This document shows positions 51,090 to 60,433 of a DNA stretch of 64,000 nucleotides, in pieces. Every line of letters begins with the position of its first letter. The stretch's first letter is position 1. Source of the stretch: Flavobacteriales bacterium UBA1937 (GTDB taxonomy: Bacteria; Bacteroidota; Bacteroidia; Flavobacteriales; Weeksellaceae); contig DDFD01000053.1 in assembly GCA_002337005.1 (NCBI GenBank), forward strand, positions 1 to 64,000. The letters run 5' to 3'. A program made the position numbers and the translations under genes. The notes beneath the pieces are model-generated. The model worked only from the letters and a program-made list of their open reading frames with translations. It searched no databases and was not told where the DNA came from.

Positions 51090-53754
51090 TATAGAGTTAT
51101 TTGCAATCATTATGCTTTATTTGGCGCTTCTTTTCTTCATTGCTTTTTGGGCAGAGAAGAAAAAAAGTAATTTTTGGGCAAATAATCCTTATGTATATTC
51201 ACTATCTCTTGCGGTTTATTGCACCGCTTGGACGTATTATGGAAGTATAGGCGTAGCAGCTAACCAAGGATTAGAATACCTTGCCATATATATTGGTCCT
51301 ATTATCATTATTCCTGCTTGGATTGTCATTAACTCTAAAATTATTAGAATATCTAGAGTGAACAAAATAAGTTCTATTGCAGATTTTATTTCATTAAGAT
51401 ATGGCAACAGTAGATCCTTCGGAGCTATTATTTCCGTAGTATGTATTTTGGCAATTATACCTTATATTGGTCTTCAGATTAAAGCCATATCAGATACTTT
51501 TCACTTGGTTACCAAATCAGAAAATCCTAATAATATTTTTACAGATACAGCAACTTATGTTGTGCTTTTAATTGCAATTTTTTCGTCATATTATGGCACT
51601 AGATATGTAGATGCATCAGAAAAAAGATTAGGAATTATTTCAGCGGTTGCTGTTGAAAGTTTTCTTAAGCTTATCTTTTTTATTATTCTTGGAGTTTTTG
51701 TAACCTATGGTATTTTCAATGGTTTTGATGATATTTATGAAAAAGCTAAGAATCTACCAGAGTTTACCCAAAGAAATTCATTTAACGGTCTTGAAGGGAG
51801 TTTCAATTGGATGCTCACTTCTCTGCTATCTATGACTGCTATTTTTTTATTACCGAGACAGTTCCACACCACCATTATAGAAAACCGAAAAGAAAATCAT
51901 TTGAAAACTGCAATTTGGGTATTTCCTTTATACTTATTGATTTTCAATTTTTTTGTATTCCCAATTGCATGGGGAGGTAAAATTTTATTTCTCGGGCAAA
52001 ATGTAAATCCAGAACTTTTCCCTATTCTTATTCCTCAAAAATTCGGAAGTATTTTAATCTCTGTCATTGTTTTTTTAGGAGGATTAAGTGCCAGTATTTC
52101 TATGATCATTATTTCTAGCGTTACACTATCTATTATGCTATCAAATAACGTAATCATTCCGTACGGTTGGATAGATACCTTCAAAACAAAAAACGATACA
52201 TTTAACAATAAAAACATTGTAAACATCAGAAAAGTAAGTATTTTTCTACTCATTATAACAGCATTTGTTTTTTACAAGTATTTAATTCTAGAATCATCAC
52301 TTTTTTCTGTTGGTTTGGTTTCATTTGTATTGATTGCACAATTGGCACCCTCATTTTTTGGAGCTATTTTTTGGAGAAGAGGCACCTACACAGGAGCGGT
52401 AATTGGTCTTATTTTAGGCATTTTAATATGCTATATCAACCTCATCATTCCTCAATATTTAAAGGCGATCAATCCAGAATTGGCAATCAATCAATATAGA
52501 ATTTTACAATTTTTCAAAATCCCGTATTTAGAAACTATTCCACAAGTTTTCTTTTGGAGTTTATTGGCTAATTCTACTGTTTTTACCATTATTTCTGTAA
52601 GTTCAAAAGGAAACTACAGAGAAAGAAACTATGCCGAAATTTATGTAGATATTAATAGATACATCCAAAATCACGAAGGCGCATACATCTGGAAAGGTAA
52701 AGCCAATGTGTCTGATATTAGAAAAATTTTGGTAAGATTTTTGGGTGATAAAAAAACGAAGCAAGCACTCAAAATTTTTAATCTAAAATATAATATTGAT
52801 GATGAAAATGATACCGCAGATTCTAGATTTATCAAGTTCTCCGAAAACCTTCTCTCTGGAAGAATAGGTACAGCTTCTGCTAAAATTTTGATTGAAGGTG
52901 TAACCAAAGAAGATAAAATTTCTCTTCCAGAAGTTCTTAAAATTCTAGAAGAAAGTAAAGAAAATATTACCCTAAACAGAAGACTTACCGAACAATCTAG
53001 ACAATTAAGAAGACTATCAGACGATTTGCGCTCTGCCAACAGTAGTTTGATTGAAAAAGACAAGCAGAAAGATGATTTTTTGGATTCTGTAACGCACGAA
53101 TTAAGAACACCTATTACCGCCATAAGAGCTGCTGGAGAAATACTTCTAGATGATGACGATATACCTGTAGAAATTAAAAAAGATTTCTTAGAAAATATTA
53201 TTTCTGAATCTGATAGATTAAATGAAATCATCAATGATATTCTATACCTAGACAAACTAGAATCTGGAACCATAAAACTTAACATCAATAAAAACAATAT
53301 TATAGATACCTATCATAAAGCTCTGAAACCTATTTATCATCTCATCCAACAAAAAAACATACATCAATCTGAAATCAATCTATTAAATGGCAATGAATTC
53401 TATTATGACGAAGCCAGAATCATTCAAGTTTTTCAAAACATTTTAGGAAATGCCTATAAATTCACAGAAGAAGGCGGAATGATACAAGTGAAATTTCAAG
53501 AAAAAGATAATCTCTTGAAAATTGGAATTTTCAATACAGGGAAAAAAATACCTGAAGAAGATATAGAACTTATTTTTGATAAATTTTATCAATCAAAACA
53601 TCAAAATATTAGAAAACCAGTTGGTACAGGATTGGGATTAGCGATTTGTAAAAAAATTATAGACGCACACCAAGGAAAAATCTACGCCGAAAACAAAGAA
53701 ATTGGCGTAACGATTAATATAATAATGAATAATGACAAAAATGAAGCAGTATGA
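51082..53754 (+). CDS. SLC5-type transporter fused to a sensor histidine kinase (CbrA/CrbS-like)
   Basis: 890 residues from the ATG at 51082. The first ~490 residues form a sodium:solute symporter domain with about 12-13 segments (SLAVYCTAWTYYGSIGVAAN; ISSIADFISLRYGNSRS; APSFFGAIFWRRGTYTGAVI). A STAC-like linker follows (about 550-640; SENLLSGRIGTASAKILIEG). Then come a coiled coil, the H-box SVTHELRTPITAIRAAGE, the N-box FQNILGNAYKF and G-box GTGLGLAICKK. CbrA/CrbS proteins sense or transport small nutrients and control acetate or amino-acid use. The gene overlaps the response regulator by 4 bp and is followed by acyl-CoA synthetases, as CrbS controls acs in Vibrio and Pseudomonas. Confidence 0.92.
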   Translation: MNSIELFAIIMLYLALLFFIAFWAEKKKSNFWANNPYVYSLSLAVYCTAWTYYGSIGVAANQGLEYLAIYIGPIIIIPAWIVINSKIIRISRVNKISSIADFISLRYGNSRSFGAIISVVCILAIIPYIGLQIKAISDTFHLVTKSENPNNIFTDTATYVVLLIAIFSSYYGTRYVDASEKRLGIISAVAVESFLKLIFFIILGVFVTYGIFNGFDDIYEKAKNLPEFTQRNSFNGLEGSFNWMLTSLLSMTAIFLLPRQFHTTIIENRKENHLKTAIWVFPLYLLIFNFFVFPIAWGGKILFLGQNVNPELFPILIPQKFGSILISVIVFLGGLSASISMIIISSVTLSIMLSNNVIIPYGWIDTFKTKNDTFNNKNIVNIRKVSIFLLIITAFVFYKYLILESSLFSVGLVSFVLIAQLAPSFFGAIFWRRGTYTGAVIGLILGILICYINLIIPQYLKAINPELAINQYRILQFFKIPYLETIPQVFFWSLLANSTVFTIISVSSKGNYRERNYAEIYVDINRYIQNHEGAYIWKGKANVSDIRKILVRFLGDKKTKQALKIFNLKYNIDDENDTADSRFIKFSENLLSGRIGTASAKILIEGVTKEDKISLPEVLKILEESKENITLNRRLTEQSRQLRRLSDDLRSANSSLIEKDKQKDDFLDSVTHELRTPITAIRAAGEILLDDDDIPVEIKKDFLENIISESDRLNEIINDILYLDKLESGTIKLNINKNNIIDTYHKALKPIYHLIQQKNIHQSEINLLNGNEFYYDEARIIQVFQNILGNAYKFTEEGGMIQVKFQEKDNLLKIGIFNTGKKIPEEDIELIFDKFYQSKHQNIRKPVGTGLGLAICKKIIDAHQGKIYAENKEIGVTINIIMNNDKNEAV

Positions 53755-54116
53755 GAAAAATTTTAATTGCAGACGATGAACACAAAATTGTGATGACGCT
53801 AGAGTACACTTTTAGAAAAAATGGCTACGAAGTTTTTATCGCAAGAGATGGCTCAGAAGTATTAGAACTTCTGAAAGAAGAAACACCAGATATCATTTTA
53901 CTTGATATTATGATGCCCAATGTAGATGGTTATACTACAATACAAGAAATAAAAAAACAAGAAAAACTGAAAGACTGTAAAGTAGTTTTCCTTTCTGCAA
54001 AAACCAACCCTGCAGATATAGAAAAAGGATTAAGCTTAGGAGCAGATGCTTATGTTACCAAACCCTACTCTATTAAAAAATTAACCCAACAGATAGATGA
54101 ACTCTTAGAAACCTAA
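53751..54116 (+). CDS. Single-domain response regulator (receiver only)
   Basis: 121 residues, only a receiver fold: acidic pocket ADDE (8-10), phosphoacceptor Asp52 in IILLDIMMPNVDGY, FLSAK and the lysine in VTKPYS. There is no DNA-binding domain, unlike CbrB (NtrC type) or CrbR (LuxR type) which partner this kinase class elsewhere. It must act through another protein or as a phosphate sink. The stop-start overlap (ATGA) with the kinase gene shows they are a pair. Confidence 0.93.
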   Translation: MRKILIADDEHKIVMTLEYTFRKNGYEVFIARDGSEVLELLKEETPDIILLDIMMPNVDGYTTIQEIKKQEKLKDCKVVFLSAKTNPADIEKGLSLGADAYVTKPYSIKKLTQQIDELLET

Positions 54117-54151
54117 CAATCAATTACATATTAACCTAAAACACCTACACA

Positions 54152-56044
54152 ATGAAAGCGCATGAAATGTTCCTCAATAGTATTGAAAACAAGGAACAAT
54201 TTTGGGCAGAACAAGCCGAAAAAATTCAATGGTTCAAAAAACCTCAAAACATTCTCTCTGAAGGAGAACACGATTATCCTGTCTGGTTTGCAGATGGCGA
54301 GCTTAATGCTTGTTATATCGCTGTAGATAAACACGTAGAAGATGGTTACGGAGACCAAGTAGCCTATATTTATGATTCTCCGGTTACAGACACCATTCAG
54401 AAAATTACCTTCAAAGAATTGCAAGAAAACGTCTCGAAATTTGCTGGAGGTTTACATGCTCTAGGTCTTAAAAAAGGAGACACTGCTATTATTTACATGC
54501 CAATGATTCCTCAGGCTGCTTATGCTATGCTAGCTTGCGCAAGATTAGGAATTACGCATTCTGTGGTTTTCGGAGGATTTGCACCCCACGAATTGGCAAT
54601 TAGAATAGAAGATTGCAACCCAAAAGTAATTATCACGGCAAGTGCTGGTGTAGAAGTTAAAAAAAGAATTCCCTATTTACCTTTTGTAAAAGAAGCTTAT
54701 GAAATGTCTGCTCATAAACCCGAAAATATTGTGGTTTTTGACCGCCAACTTTGGGGTAATAAAGTAGATTGGGAAAACGAACCTCAACTCATCAATTTTC
54801 AAGAATTATTAGAAAAATCAGAACCTGTAGAGTGTGTTCCTGTAGCCTCTACACATCCTCTGTACATTTTATACACTTCTGGTACTACAGGCAAACCAAA
54901 AGGAGTAATTCGTGATACAGGCGGATACGCTACTGCTCTTAAATTTTCTATGAAAAAAATTTATGGAGTAAATGAAGGCGAAGTTTTTTGGGCTGCTTCA
55001 GATATTGGTTGGGTAGTTGGTCATAGTTTTATCATTTATGGTCCGCTTTTCAATAGAAATACTTCAATTATTTACGAAGGAAAACCAATTATGACTCCAG
55101 ATGCGGGCACTACTTGGCGCGTAATAGAACAGCACAAAGTTTCTGTAATGTTTACCGCTCCTACTGCAATTAGAGCCATAAAAAAAGAAGATCCAAACGG
55201 TGAATTAATTAAAAAATATGATATTTCTAGCCTTAGAACTCAATTTTTGGCAGGCGAAAGATGTGATGTAGCCACACTAGATTGGTATGAAGAAAAAGTA
55301 GGAATTACACCTATTGACCATTGGTGGCAAACAGAATCTGGCTGGCCAATGCTATCTCTAATGCCAGGTGTAGAATCTGCCGAAATAAAACGTGCCTCCG
55401 CAGGAAAGCCAGTTCCGGGATATGATATTAAAATTTTTGACGAAGAAGGTTATGAACTAGAACCACACCACGAAGGTTATTTGGTGATAAAACTTCCGCT
55501 TCCACCAGGTGCTTTACTAGGAATTTGGGGAGATTATGAAAGATTTCATTACGGATATTTAGCAAAATTCCCAGGTTATTATTTCTCTGGTGATGGTGCC
55601 ATAAAAGATGAGGAAGGTTATGTTTTCATTTCAGGAAGAGTAGATGATATCATCAACGTGGCTGGTCACAGGTTATCTACCGCAGAAATGGAAGAAGCTG
55701 TTTCTGGGCACAAAGATGTAGCAGAATGCTGTGTAGTAGGCATAGATGATGATTTAAAAGGTCAAATTCCTTTCGGATTGGCAGTTCTAAAATCTGGAGT
55801 AGAGATTACAGAAGAAAATCTAGAAAAAGAGGTGGTAGCATTGGTAAGAGAAAAAATAGGTGCTGTAGCTTGCCTCAGAAATATTGTAGTGGTAAAAAGA
55901 TTACCCAAAACCAGAAGCGGCAAAATATTGAGAAAACTCATCAGAACAATGCTAGATGGTAAAGAATTCCAAATTCCTTCTACCATAGATGATGAAGCCA
56001 TTATTGCAGAATTAGAAGAAAAATTTTTAGAATATCAAAGATAA
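54152..56044 (+). CDS. prpE: Propionyl-CoA synthetase-like acyl-CoA synthetase
   Basis: 630 residues. The AMP-forming core has YTSGTTGKPKGVIRDTGGYA, DIGWVVGHSFIIYGPLF, DHWWQTESGWPML, YFSGDGAIKDEEGYVFISGR and the lysine motif KTRSGKILRK. DTGGYATAL and GGFAPHELAIRIEDC are more like PrpE/AcsS3 than Acs. It should activate propionate or another short acid to its CoA ester. It starts 36 bp after the response regulator gene. Substrate choice between propionate and others cannot be fixed here. Confidence 0.85.
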   Translation: MKAHEMFLNSIENKEQFWAEQAEKIQWFKKPQNILSEGEHDYPVWFADGELNACYIAVDKHVEDGYGDQVAYIYDSPVTDTIQKITFKELQENVSKFAGGLHALGLKKGDTAIIYMPMIPQAAYAMLACARLGITHSVVFGGFAPHELAIRIEDCNPKVIITASAGVEVKKRIPYLPFVKEAYEMSAHKPENIVVFDRQLWGNKVDWENEPQLINFQELLEKSEPVECVPVASTHPLYILYTSGTTGKPKGVIRDTGGYATALKFSMKKIYGVNEGEVFWAASDIGWVVGHSFIIYGPLFNRNTSIIYEGKPIMTPDAGTTWRVIEQHKVSVMFTAPTAIRAIKKEDPNGELIKKYDISSLRTQFLAGERCDVATLDWYEEKVGITPIDHWWQTESGWPMLSLMPGVESAEIKRASAGKPVPGYDIKIFDEEGYELEPHHEGYLVIKLPLPPGALLGIWGDYERFHYGYLAKFPGYYFSGDGAIKDEEGYVFISGRVDDIINVAGHRLSTAEMEEAVSGHKDVAECCVVGIDDDLKGQIPFGLAVLKSGVEITEENLEKEVVALVREKIGAVACLRNIVVVKRLPKTRSGKILRKLIRTMLDGKEFQIPSTIDDEAIIAELEEKFLEYQR

Positions 56045-56073
56045 ATTGAATTTAAAAAAATATAAAAATAATT

Positions 56074-57981
56074 ATGAAAAATTACGTAATAGACAATCTA
56101 CCAGACTATTTTAAACAGTACAAAAAATCCATCAAAGACCCGAAAAAATTCTGGGACAAGATAGCTGATGAAAATTTTGTATGGTACCAAAGATGGAACA
56201 AAGTAGTAAAATTCGATATGGAAGAAGCCAAAATCGAATGGTTTAAAGGAGCTAAACTCAATATTACTAAAAACTGTGTAGATCGTCATTTAAATACAAG
56301 AGGTGATAAAACTGCGATTATTTGGGAACCGAATAATCCTAATGAAGAAGCTCAGCATATTTCTTATAAAGAACTCCACGAAAGAGTTTGTAAAATGGCA
56401 AATGTACTTACAGAATTGGGCATCAAAAAAGGTGATAGAGTTTGCATCTATCTTCCTATGATACCAGAATTGGCAGTTACGATGCTGGCCTGTGCTAAAA
56501 TGGGAGCGGTACATTCAGTAATTTTTGCAGGATTTTCTGCTTCTGCGGTTGCTACTAGAGTGAATGATTGCGAAGCTAAAATGATCATCACTTCAGACGG
56601 AAGCTACAGAGGAAATAAAGCTATAGATTTAAAAGGAATTATAGACGAAGCTGTAGAAAAATGCCCTACAGTAGAAAAAGTTTTGGTGGTAAAAAGAACA
56701 AATACAGAGATTAAAATTAAAGAAGGTAGAGACTTCTTGTTAGATGATTACTATCCTAAAGCTTCTGCAGATTTTGTAACCAAAATTATGGACGCCGAAG
56801 ATCCTTTATTCATTTTATATACTTCTGGTTCTACAGGCAAACCAAAAGGAATGCTCCACACCACAGCTGGTTATATGGTTTACACAGCTTACACTTTCAA
56901 AAATGTATTCAATTATAGAGAAAATGACATCTATTGGTGTACTGCAGATATTGGTTGGATTACTGGTCACTCTTATATTCTGTACGGACCCCTTTTAAAC
57001 GGAGCAACTACTGTAATTTTTGAAGGTGTGCCTACTTACCCTGAACCAGATAGATTTTGGGCGGTGATAGAAAAACATAAAGTTAACCAATTCTACACGG
57101 CACCTACTGCTATTCGTTCTTTGGCTAAAGAATCTTCAGAATGGGTAGAAAAACACGATTTATCTAGTCTCAGAGTTATTGGTTCTGTAGGTGAACCTAT
57201 TAATGATGAAGCTTGGCATTGGTATAACGACCATGTAGGCAAGAAAAAAAGCCCGATTGTAGATACTTGGTGGCAAACAGAAACTGGTGGAATTATGATT
57301 TCTCCACTTCCATTTGTTACGCCTACCAAACCTACTTATGCTACACTTCCATTACCAGGAATTCAGCCCGTTTTAATGGATGAAAAGCGTAACGAAATTA
57401 CAGGAAACCAAGTAGATGGTGCTCTTTGTATCAGATTTCCTTGGCCGGGAATTGCCAGAACCATTTGGGGAGATCACCAAAGATATAAAGAAACCTATTT
57501 CACCGCATTTCCAGGTAAATATTTTACTGGAGACGGTGCTCTAAGAGACGAAGTAGGCTACTACAGAATTACAGGTAGAATGGATGATGTAATTATCGTT
57601 TCTGGTCATAATTTAGGAACTGCACCTATAGAAGACAGCATCAACTTACATCCTGCGGTTGCAGAATCTGCTATTGTAGGGTTTCCTCACGATATCAAAG
57701 GAAATGCACTATATGGTTTTGTAATTCTAAAAGAAGCTGGAGAAGAAAGAGACAAAGAAAATCTAAAAAAAGAAATCAACATGTTGATTTCGGATACCAT
57801 AGGTCCTATTGCCAAGTTAGATAAAATACAATTTGTATCTGGATTGCCAAAAACACGTTCTGGTAAAATTATGCGTAGAATTTTAAGAAAAATTGCCGAA
57901 GGAGATTTCAGTAATTTCGGAGATACTACTACGCTTTTAAACCCAGAAATTGTAGATGAAATTAAAAACGAAAGAATTTAA
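56074..57981 (+). CDS. acs: Acetyl-CoA synthetase
   Basis: 635 residues, typical of Acs (~650). Motifs: VIFAGFSASAVATRVNDCEA, YTSGSTGKPKGMLHTTAGYM, DIGWITGHSYILYGPLLNGA, TWWQTETGGIMISPLP, FTGDGALRDEVGYYRITGR and the regulatory lysine in LPKTRSGKIMRR. The tryptophan-containing TWWQTETGG matches the acetate-sized pocket of Acs. It turns acetate, ATP and CoA into acetyl-CoA. It is the last gene of the module and is followed by a terminator. Confidence 0.95.
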   Translation: MKNYVIDNLPDYFKQYKKSIKDPKKFWDKIADENFVWYQRWNKVVKFDMEEAKIEWFKGAKLNITKNCVDRHLNTRGDKTAIIWEPNNPNEEAQHISYKELHERVCKMANVLTELGIKKGDRVCIYLPMIPELAVTMLACAKMGAVHSVIFAGFSASAVATRVNDCEAKMIITSDGSYRGNKAIDLKGIIDEAVEKCPTVEKVLVVKRTNTEIKIKEGRDFLLDDYYPKASADFVTKIMDAEDPLFILYTSGSTGKPKGMLHTTAGYMVYTAYTFKNVFNYRENDIYWCTADIGWITGHSYILYGPLLNGATTVIFEGVPTYPEPDRFWAVIEKHKVNQFYTAPTAIRSLAKESSEWVEKHDLSSLRVIGSVGEPINDEAWHWYNDHVGKKKSPIVDTWWQTETGGIMISPLPFVTPTKPTYATLPLPGIQPVLMDEKRNEITGNQVDGALCIRFPWPGIARTIWGDHQRYKETYFTAFPGKYFTGDGALRDEVGYYRITGRMDDVIIVSGHNLGTAPIEDSINLHPAVAESAIVGFPHDIKGNALYGFVILKEAGEERDKENLKKEINMLISDTIGPIAKLDKIQFVSGLPKTRSGKIMRRILRKIAEGDFSNFGDTTTLLNPEIVDEIKNERI

Positions 57982-58048
57982 AAAATTTTCACATTCAAAC
58001 TCAGTGAAATTAACTTGCTTTTGAAAAGTTGAAATCATTTCCAAAGAG

Positions 58049-58071
58049 AACCTCACCTAAAAAGTGAGGTT
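58049..58071 (+). terminator. Intrinsic terminator after acs
   Basis: AACCTCAC-N7-GTGAGGTT is a perfect 8-bp stem followed by a T-run, 68 bp after the acs stop. Confidence 0.85.
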
Positions 58072-58103
58072 TTTTCGTCAACTTTAAAAAAATTTTCAAA
58101 AAA

Positions 58104-59024
58104 ATGAAATATTTATTGATAACCATTTCTCTATTATCTTTGCTATCTTGTGGAAATAAGACTTTAACCGAGAATGATATTCAAAAGATATTAGATTCTT
58201 CTAAAATATATAATGAATATACTTTGAAAAAGGATTTTAAAATTGATTATATTGATAATAAAATAGACAGTGCATCTATTAATAATATTATTCTAAAAGA
58301 GAATTACAAGTCTTATTATATTGCAGATTTTAATGAAGATGGTTATAAAGACTATTTATTAAATTTAGATTTAAAACCACAAAAAGATTCCTCATCTATT
58401 CTAATTCAACCTATTGACGAGTACAAAAATCTTGTTATTTTACTCTCAAAAAACAGAAAAGAATTTGATTTAATTGATTTTGATAATAAAAGAGTTTATT
58501 ATGATATTATTGGAACAAAAGCTTTCAAAAATAGTTTTGAAATAATGAGATTAAATCCAAATTTTTATGAATTTAATGAAAATGCTTTTGAAAAAATAAA
58601 TTTAGAAATTAAAGACAAAAAAATTTGTGAAATATCTGAAAATAAGAATTTACCCATTACTAAAATTGTTTTAAAAGATATTAATGGCTGGACTGGTGAA
58701 AATTATACTATTGAGTTAAAAAAAGATTCGATTATTTTAAATTCAAAATTTCATAATAAATTAAACGGAAAATATTTTACAAAAAACAATCAAGAATTTA
58801 AAAATCTTTCCAAATATTTGAATGAAATAGGTTTTTCTGACTTAAATGACAAATATTCTATAATGTGTAGTGATTGTGGGGCAAAAGAAGTCACTATTTT
58901 TTATGGAGAAGGTTCTAAAAAAACAATTTACGATTATGGAGAAAGAGCAAATCTAAATTTGGCAAGATTTTATGACAAAATTGATAAAATAATAGATCAA
59001 GAAAAATTGCAAAAAGCAAAATAA
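58104..59024 (+). CDS. Lipoprotein of unknown function
   Basis: 306 residues. A lipoprotein signal with lipobox LLSC is at residues 14-17 (MKYLLITISLLSLLSCGNKT). A calcium-loop-like FNEDGYKDYLLNL is at about 75-87. The C-terminal ~110 residues (KIVLKDINGWTGENYTIELK, then MCSDCGAKEVTIFYGEGSK) are a beta-rich domain that faintly recalls DUF6438. The gene is even richer in A+T and Lys/Ile/Asn codons than its neighbours. It has terminators on both sides and so stands alone. Function unknown. Confidence 0.75.
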   Translation: MKYLLITISLLSLLSCGNKTLTENDIQKILDSSKIYNEYTLKKDFKIDYIDNKIDSASINNIILKENYKSYYIADFNEDGYKDYLLNLDLKPQKDSSSILIQPIDEYKNLVILLSKNRKEFDLIDFDNKRVYYDIIGTKAFKNSFEIMRLNPNFYEFNENAFEKINLEIKDKKICEISENKNLPITKIVLKDINGWTGENYTIELKKDSIILNSKFHNKLNGKYFTKNNQEFKNLSKYLNEIGFSDLNDKYSIMCSDCGAKEVTIFYGEGSKKTIYDYGERANLNLARFYDKIDKIIDQEKLQKAK

Positions 59025-59051
59025 AAACCAGCGAAAAATTTCGCTGGTTTT
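59024..59051. terminator. Bidirectional intrinsic terminator
   Basis: AAAACCAGCGAAA-AA-TTTCGCTGGTTTT is a perfect 13-bp stem between convergent genes (the lipoprotein gene and the SusD gene). Confidence 0.85.
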
Positions 59052-59073
59052 GGTTTTATAAAGTTAAAAAATC

Positions 59074-60423
59074 TTAGTTATAACCAGGATTTTGAACCAA
59101 TTTAGAGTTCACTTGCATTTCTCTAAGCGGAATTGGGAAAACCAATCTATCACTACTCCAGCTTAATGCACCTACATTACCCTTGGTACGTTTGATATCG
59201 TGAATTAAGAAACCTTCGAAACCTAATTCTCTGCTTCTTTCTTCCATAATATCTGCCATCGTAACAGAGCCTAAAGCACTGGCATTAGATCTGGTTCTGA
59301 TTTCATTAACATCATCTACCGGAGATGCGCCTACAGAAGTAGAAAGAGCTAAATTAGCTTCTGCTCTTATTAAATACATTTCTGCTAATCTGATTACGTG
59401 TACGTTACCAAACTGGTTTTTGAATTTGCTAGATAATCTATCTCCATAAACATTATAATGGAAGAAATCACTTCTTACATCACTTGCTTCAAAAAGATCT
59501 ACATATTCATCTCTGATGGCAATATCACCCCCTCTACCACCATAAACATCATCTGCGTAGAAGGTATTCAAATCATTAGTTCCTGATTGTGTAGTAATTT
59601 GTACTGCAAATAAATCTTCAGAAGTATTTTCGCCTGTATTGAAAGCTCCTTCAAAATTTGTAACCAAAGATTTTCCGCTGTTGGTGATTACATCATTTGC
59701 CATAGTTCTGGCATTAGGATAATCTCCTTTTTGTAAATAAACTCTTGCTAATAATGCTTTTGCGGTATAAATATCTGCATAGTAAGAATTATCTGAAGGC
59801 AGTTTAGTAATCGCTTCTGTTAAATCTTTGATCACTTGTGCATAAACTTCTTCTACCGTATTTCTAGCGATTGATAAATCTCCACTGAAATCTACTTTAC
59901 TGCTTAGAACGATTGGCACGCCTAGCTGAGTATTGGTTTTACCAGCTTCATACTGTTTACCGAAAAATCTCACCAATTCAAAATAATTGATGGCTCTCAA
60001 AAACTTAGCTTCACCTTCTATTCTTTTTTTATCATTAGCATCTGTAACTACGCTTAGATTATCAAGAATTACATTGGTCTGATAAATTGCTTTGTATGCA
60101 TACGCCCAAGTATCACGTACATACACATTATCCGAAACTATATTTTTGGTGTACATGTGTCTAAGAGCAGCATATGTACCATACCAATCTACATATTTCG
60201 AATTGCCTAAAAGGTCTGCATACACCTGAGTATCTCCACCAAAAAGATCTGCTCTACCAGTAATGGCATAAGTTCCTACCAATATATTATTGATGTTTTC
60301 TGGAGTAGAAATTGCTTGATCTGTAGTGATGCTCTGTGCAGGATTTATATCCAAGTCTCTATCACAAGAGGTCACCAGAAAAAATCCTGATAGGGCTAAA
60401 ATTATATATTTTATATTTTTCAT
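59074..60423 (-). CDS. SusD/RagB-family outer-membrane lipoprotein
   Basis: 449 residues from the ATG at 60421-60423 (MKNIKYIILALSGFFLVTSC, lipobox VTSC). Eleven extra upstream codons are open but would spoil the signal peptide. SusD features include DRDLDINPAQSITTDQAIST, ATKALLARVYLQ-type TPR helices (DIYTAKALLARVYLQKGDYP), RLAEMYLIRAEANLALS and the end RDLG-like EERSRELGFEGFLIHDIKRT with FPIPLREMQVNS. It caps the SusC channel and binds the nutrient. It starts 10 bp after susC. Ligand unknown; see the cyanophycinase neighbour. Confidence 0.93.
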   Translation of the reverse strand: MKNIKYIILALSGFFLVTSCDRDLDINPAQSITTDQAISTPENINNILVGTYAITGRADLFGGDTQVYADLLGNSKYVDWYGTYAALRHMYTKNIVSDNVYVRDTWAYAYKAIYQTNVILDNLSVVTDANDKKRIEGEAKFLRAINYFELVRFFGKQYEAGKTNTQLGVPIVLSSKVDFSGDLSIARNTVEEVYAQVIKDLTEAITKLPSDNSYYADIYTAKALLARVYLQKGDYPNARTMANDVITNSGKSLVTNFEGAFNTGENTSEDLFAVQITTQSGTNDLNTFYADDVYGGRGGDIAIRDEYVDLFEASDVRSDFFHYNVYGDRLSSKFKNQFGNVHVIRLAEMYLIRAEANLALSTSVGASPVDDVNEIRTRSNASALGSVTMADIMEERSRELGFEGFLIHDIKRTKGNVGALSWSSDRLVFPIPLREMQVNSKLVQNPGYN

Positions 60424-60433
60424 TTTATTAGTT

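Noticed and set aside
52671..53297. 208-codon frame on the minus strand inside the sensor kinase gene
   Set aside because: It is antisense to a strongly conserved kinase region, rich in Ser/Leu as expected for a mirror frame, and has no start context or family match. Similar antisense frames in topB (23130-23525) and amidohydrolase (26051-26446) genes were dropped for the same reason.
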